Positions 6,201 to 8,219 of a stretch of 8,219 nt of DNA are shown here, one piece after another. This DNA is from Planctomycetota bacterium (GTDB taxonomy: Bacteria; Planctomycetota; PLA2; JAEUHO01). Below the pieces are notes generated by a model, which was not told the DNA's origin, did no database searches, and saw only the letters and a program-made list of their open reading frames with translations. The stretch covers positions 1 to 8,219 of the forward strand of contig JAPKHB010000162.1 in assembly GCA_026647295.1 (NCBI GenBank), written 5' to 3'. Each line of letters opens with the position of its first letter. Position 1 is the stretch's first letter. A program made the position numbers and the translations under genes.

Positions 6201-6227
6201 CCGCGCGCCGCAATCGCGGCCGCGCGG
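6201..6227. repeat. Inverted repeat in the divergent lipid kinase/PPC spacer
   Basis: CCGCGCGCCGC (6201-6211) pairs with GCGG (6216-6219) and CGCGCGG (6221-6227) around the loop AATC, with C6220 bulged. That gives 11 base pairs. It lies 52 bases before the lipid kinase start and 118 before the PPC gene. It could be a leader hairpin for either mRNA or simply a by-product of the GC-rich spacer. Confidence 0.35.
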
Positions 6228-6248
6228 GGGTCCGGGAGGGCACCGCCG

Positions 6249-6277
6249 TTGGCTCCGCCGGCCCGGCATGGTAAACG
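6249..6277 (+). promoter_or_regulatory. Possible σ70-type promoter for the PPC/pseudo-mutase operon
   Basis: TTGGCT (6249-6254) and TAAACG (6272-6277) are separated by exactly 17 bases and lie 68 bases before the PPC start codon. The -35 matches consensus at four of six positions and the -10 at three. The -10 sits in one of the few AT-containing spots of the spacer. The match is weak, so this is only a candidate. Confidence 0.3.
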
Positions 6278-6344
6278 CCTGGGACCTGCGTCCGTCGCGC
6301 CCGCACTCCGCGGGCGGCCGGCGAGCGAGGGCCCGAGGGAGCCC

Positions 6345-6815
6345 ATGCAATCGACCCGACTGGGCAAGGATCGCTGGTTCTTGCGCCTGGATCCGGGCGA
6401 GGAACTCCTCGGGGTGCTCAAGGCCTTCTGCGCCGAACAGCGCGTGACCGCCGGATTCGTGACGGGCCTGGGCTCCACCGCCTCGGCCGTGCTCTCGCTG
6501 CTGGACCCCGCGAGCGGCGAGTACCTCAAGCGGCGCTTCGACGAGCCCATGGAGGTCGGCAACCTCACGGGCACCGTGAGCGTGGGCGCGGCCGACGGGC
6601 GCCCCTTCGTGCACGTGCACGCCGTGCTCGCCCCGCGCGAGTTGATCGCCTACAGCGGCCACCTGCACGAAGCCCGCGTCGGCGCGGTGCTGGAGGTGCT
6701 GCTGGAGGCCTTCGACGCGCGCCTGGAGCGCCACGTCGTCCCCGACAAGCCCTTCCCCTGGCTGATCCTGCCGGGCGAGCCTCCGGCCGCGGACGCGGGC
6801 GACGCCGGCGCATGA
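6345..6815 (+). CDS. PPC/DUF296 domain protein (PD1-like)
   Basis: Single-domain PPC (PCC, DUF296) protein of 156 residues. The family occurs alone in bacteria and archaea and fused to AT-hooks in plants; known prokaryotic structures are trimers, but the biochemical role is poorly defined. The whole domain is present: RLDPGEELLGVLKAF (14-28), AGFVTGLGS (36-44), PMEVGNLTGTVS (68-79), FVHVHAVLA (88-96) and SGHLHEARVGAVLEV (104-118). His90 and His92 of the HxH motif and His106 of the GHL motif occupy the positions where the family clusters histidines for metal binding. The last 13 residues are a low-complexity Ala/Asp/Gly tail. ATG 6345 follows GAGGGA (6335-6340). Its TGA overlaps the next gene's ATG (ATGA, 6812-6815), so the two are translated together and probably act together. 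Confidence 0.92.
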   Translation: MQSTRLGKDRWFLRLDPGEELLGVLKAFCAEQRVTAGFVTGLGSTASAVLSLLDPASGEYLKRRFDEPMEVGNLTGTVSVGAADGRPFVHVHAVLAPRELIAYSGHLHEARVGAVLEVLLEAFDARLERHVVPDKPFPWLILPGEPPAADAGDAGA

Positions 6816-8005
6816 AGACGATCGTGGTGGTCGCGGCCGGCGCCGCCGACCGGCCGCTGGAGGACCTGGGGGGCCGCACGCCGCTGGAGGCCGCCGCCCT
6901 GCCCTGCCTGGACCGCCTGGCCCGGGAGGGGCGCGCCGGCCGGCTCACCTGCGCCCCCGAGGGCCTGCGCGCCGAGGAGGGGGCCTTCGCGCTGGCGCTC
7001 TTCGGCCTCGACCCGCTCGCCTTCCCCGACTGCGGCGGGCTCCTGGAAGCCGCCGCCTTCGACGTGCCGGTGGGCTCGCTCGACCAGGCGTTTCGGCTCG
7101 CGCTCGTCACCGCCGACGCCCACACCATCCTGGATCCGACCGCCGGTCACGTGCGCCGCGACGAGGCCCAACTCCTGCTCGCGGCGCTCGGCGAGGCGCT
7201 CGACGACCCGAGCCTGCTCTTCCACCCCGGAAACGGCCACCGCAACGTGCTCGTGTGGAAGCAGGCGCGCGACGTGCGCGTGGCCACCGTGCCCCCGGCC
7301 GAGATCGTCGGGCGCAGCCTGCGCCAGGCGCTGCCCCGCGGCACCGGGGTGGGCCGCCTGCTCTCGGCCATCGAACGCAGCCGCGCGATCCTGGAAGCGC
7401 ACGAGGTCAACGAACTGCGCCGCGACCTGGGCGAGAACCCCGCCACGCTCATCTGGCCCTGGGCCCCGGGCGTGACCCAGACGCTGCCGGCCTTTGCGGC
7501 GCGCACCGGGGTCGGCGCGGCGCTGGTGGGCGTCGAGCCCGCGGCCGTGGGCGCCGCGCGGCTCCAGGGCGTGCCCGTCATCACGCCCGAGGGCGCGACC
7601 GGCCTGCCCGGCTCCAACCTGCGCGCCAAGACCGAGGCCGCCCTCGCCGCGCTGGCCACGCACGACCTGGTCATCCTGCACGTCGACGGGCTCACGGCGG
7701 CCAGCGAGGCCCGGGACTTCGTCTCCAAGGTCGAGACGCTGGAGCGCCTCGACGGCTACGTGGTGGGCCTCCTCCTGCGGGCCCTGGACGACGGCCTGGC
7801 CGCGCGCCTGGCCGTGATCGGCGGCCCGGCGGTGAGTTCGGAGACGGGGCGCACGCTCCCCGACCCGGTGCCCTTTGCGGTCTATGGCGCGGGCGTGCGG
7901 GGGCACCGCAAGGGCGCCTTCACCGAGGTCGGGGCCCGGGAGGCGGGCTTCCAGGTGGACCGCGCCCACGAACTGCTCGACTTCCTGCTGCACCTGGCCG
8001 AATAG
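6812..8005 (+). CDS. Archaeal-type iPGM (ApgM) family protein lacking the catalytic and metal-binding residues
   Basis: Archaeal-type cofactor-independent phosphoglycerate mutases interconvert 3- and 2-phosphoglycerate in the alkaline phosphatase fold with two metal ions. The 397 residues match in length and order: DRPLEDLGGRTPLEAA (13-28), ALFGLDP (62-68), LLEAAAFDVPVG (77-88), AGHVRRDEA (111-119), HEVNELRR (197-204), NPATLIWPWAPG (209-220), EGATG (260-264), DPVPF (351-355). From remembered family sequences, the metal Asp of the DG motif is Ala9. The catalytic Ser region GSD is EEG (55-57). The TGRG Arg is Gly75. Asp and His of DEAGH are Thr295 and Glu299. Asp and His of the GDH motif are Gly338 and Pro339. 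The last ligand His is Thr348. Mutase activity is therefore very unlikely. The frame is intact and GC-biased like its neighbours, so this is not a decaying gene. No Shine-Dalgarno is seen; translation probably depends on the overlapping PPC gene. Homology search alone would label it a phosphoglycerate mutase. Confidence 0.85.
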   Translation: MKTIVVVAAGAADRPLEDLGGRTPLEAAALPCLDRLAREGRAGRLTCAPEGLRAEEGAFALALFGLDPLAFPDCGGLLEAAAFDVPVGSLDQAFRLALVTADAHTILDPTAGHVRRDEAQLLLAALGEALDDPSLLFHPGNGHRNVLVWKQARDVRVATVPPAEIVGRSLRQALPRGTGVGRLLSAIERSRAILEAHEVNELRRDLGENPATLIWPWAPGVTQTLPAFAARTGVGAALVGVEPAAVGAARLQGVPVITPEGATGLPGSNLRAKTEAALAALATHDLVILHVDGLTAASEARDFVSKVETLERLDGYVVGLLLRALDDGLAARLAVIGGPAVSSETGRTLPDPVPFAVYGAGVRGHRKGAFTEVGAREAGFQVDRAHELLDFLLHLAE

Positions 8006-8011
8006 ACGCCC

Positions 8012-8032
8012 GGCGCCCGTGCGGAGGGCGCC
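8012..8032 (+). terminator. Hairpin after the pseudo-mutase gene, candidate terminator
   Basis: GGCGCCC (8012-8018) and GGGCGCC (8026-8032) form a perfect 7-bp stem with a 7-base loop, starting six bases after the stop codon. A second small stem, GGCGG (8042-8046) / CCGCC (8050-8054), follows. There is no T-run. Position supports an operon end, after which TACACT (8067-8072) might serve as a -10 for the next gene. Confidence 0.4.
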
Positions 8033-8095
8033 CCCCGCAACGGCGGTGTCCGCCACGGGGCAGGGGTACACTCCGCCCGGTTTCGGAACCGCCAG

Positions 8096-8219
8096 ATGGC
8101 ACGCATCCGCATCGAGATCCGCGGGCAACACTACGAAGCCGACCTGCCCGCCCAGGTCGTGCGGGTGGGGTCCGGGGCCGCCTGCGAGGTGCGCGTGGCG
8201 AGCGACAGCCTCGCCGTCG
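8096..8219 (+). CDS. Probable FHA-domain protein, N-terminal fragment cut by the window edge
   Basis: Only the first 41 codons are present; the frame is open to the last base. The peptide starts MARIRIEIRGQHYEADLP and continues into VVRVGSGAACEVRVASDSLAV (from residue 21). This resembles the start of a forkhead-associated domain: the β-strand with the IGR-like motif (here VGS), then the cysteine and the 'EVRV..D' strand before the expected Ser-x-x-His. FHA domains bind phosphothreonine peptides and often accompany Ser/Thr kinases or secretion and signalling proteins. The diagnostic Ser/His motif lies beyond the edge, so the call is tentative. ATG 8096 follows a weak GGAA (8085-8088). The 90-base gap with hairpins suggests a transcription unit separate from the PPC operon. 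Confidence 0.5.
   Translation, partial: MARIRIEIRGQHYEADLPAQVVRVGSGAACEVRVASDSLAV

Noticed and set aside
6150..6734. N-terminal extension of the lipid kinase into the PPC gene
   Set aside because: Family homology starts exactly at ATG 6149, which has its own ribosome binding site, and the extension is antisense to a real gene.
6650..8131. A 493-codon open frame on the - strand opposite the pseudo-mutase
   Set aside because: Because the + strand protein lacks catalytic residues I considered whether the other strand was the real gene. The + frame shows clear ApgM and PPC family blocks and coupled starts; the - frame shows no motif and crosses three + strand genes.
12..8219. Mobile elements, integrases or prophage genes
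   Set aside because: No transposase, recombinase, terminal repeats or change in base composition was seen; the genes look like uniform chromosomal background.

Overview
The window is about three-quarters G+C by eye, with coding sequences strongly biased to G/C at third codon positions. KDO-8-phosphate synthase implies lipopolysaccharide and therefore a Gram-negative envelope. The other genes are an α2-type glycyl-tRNA synthetase, a FliA/WhiG-type sigma factor, an archaeal-type phosphoglycerate mutase homologue and a probable FHA protein. Together they suggest a very GC-rich bacterium of the Myxococcota/deltaproteobacterial or Planctomycetota kind. This placement is inference; no rRNA or phylogenetic marker settles it.

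Layout from left to right. (1) A complete glycyl-tRNA synthetase gene runs leftward (12-1370). (2) A 517-base divergent intergenic region (1371-1887) holds an AT-richer island with a perfect 16-bp palindrome, two direct heptamers and two strong potential RNA structures. (3) A FliA/WhiG-type sigma factor gene runs rightward (1888-2754). (4) lysA (TTG start, 2875-4188) and kdsA (GTG start, 4185-5075) overlap by four bases and form a translationally coupled pair: last step of lysine synthesis, then KDO synthesis. (5) A convergent spacer (5076-5252) contains a 19-bp tandem repeat and an interrupted hairpin. (6) A YegS/BmrU-type lipid kinase gene runs leftward (5253-6149). (7) A divergent spacer of about 195 bases has a strong inverted repeat and a possible promoter. 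(8) A PPC/DUF296 gene (6345-6815) overlaps by ATGA a 397-codon gene of the archaeal-type phosphoglycerate mutase family (6812-8005). (9) After a hairpin, the first 41 codons of a probable FHA-domain protein run off the right edge.

Most genes are housekeeping: translation, lysine, LPS and lipid phosphorylation. The most notable item is the phosphoglycerate mutase homologue. It aligns to the family essentially without gaps through its signature blocks and keeps the structural residues, yet every position expected to bind the two metals or carry the catalytic serine is substituted. Its reading frame is intact and it is coupled to the PPC gene. It therefore looks like a maintained pseudoenzyme or repurposed AlkP-fold protein, and the PPC plus pseudo-mutase pair is the best candidate here for an undescribed two-gene system. 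The heavily structured leader of the sigma gene is the second point of interest.
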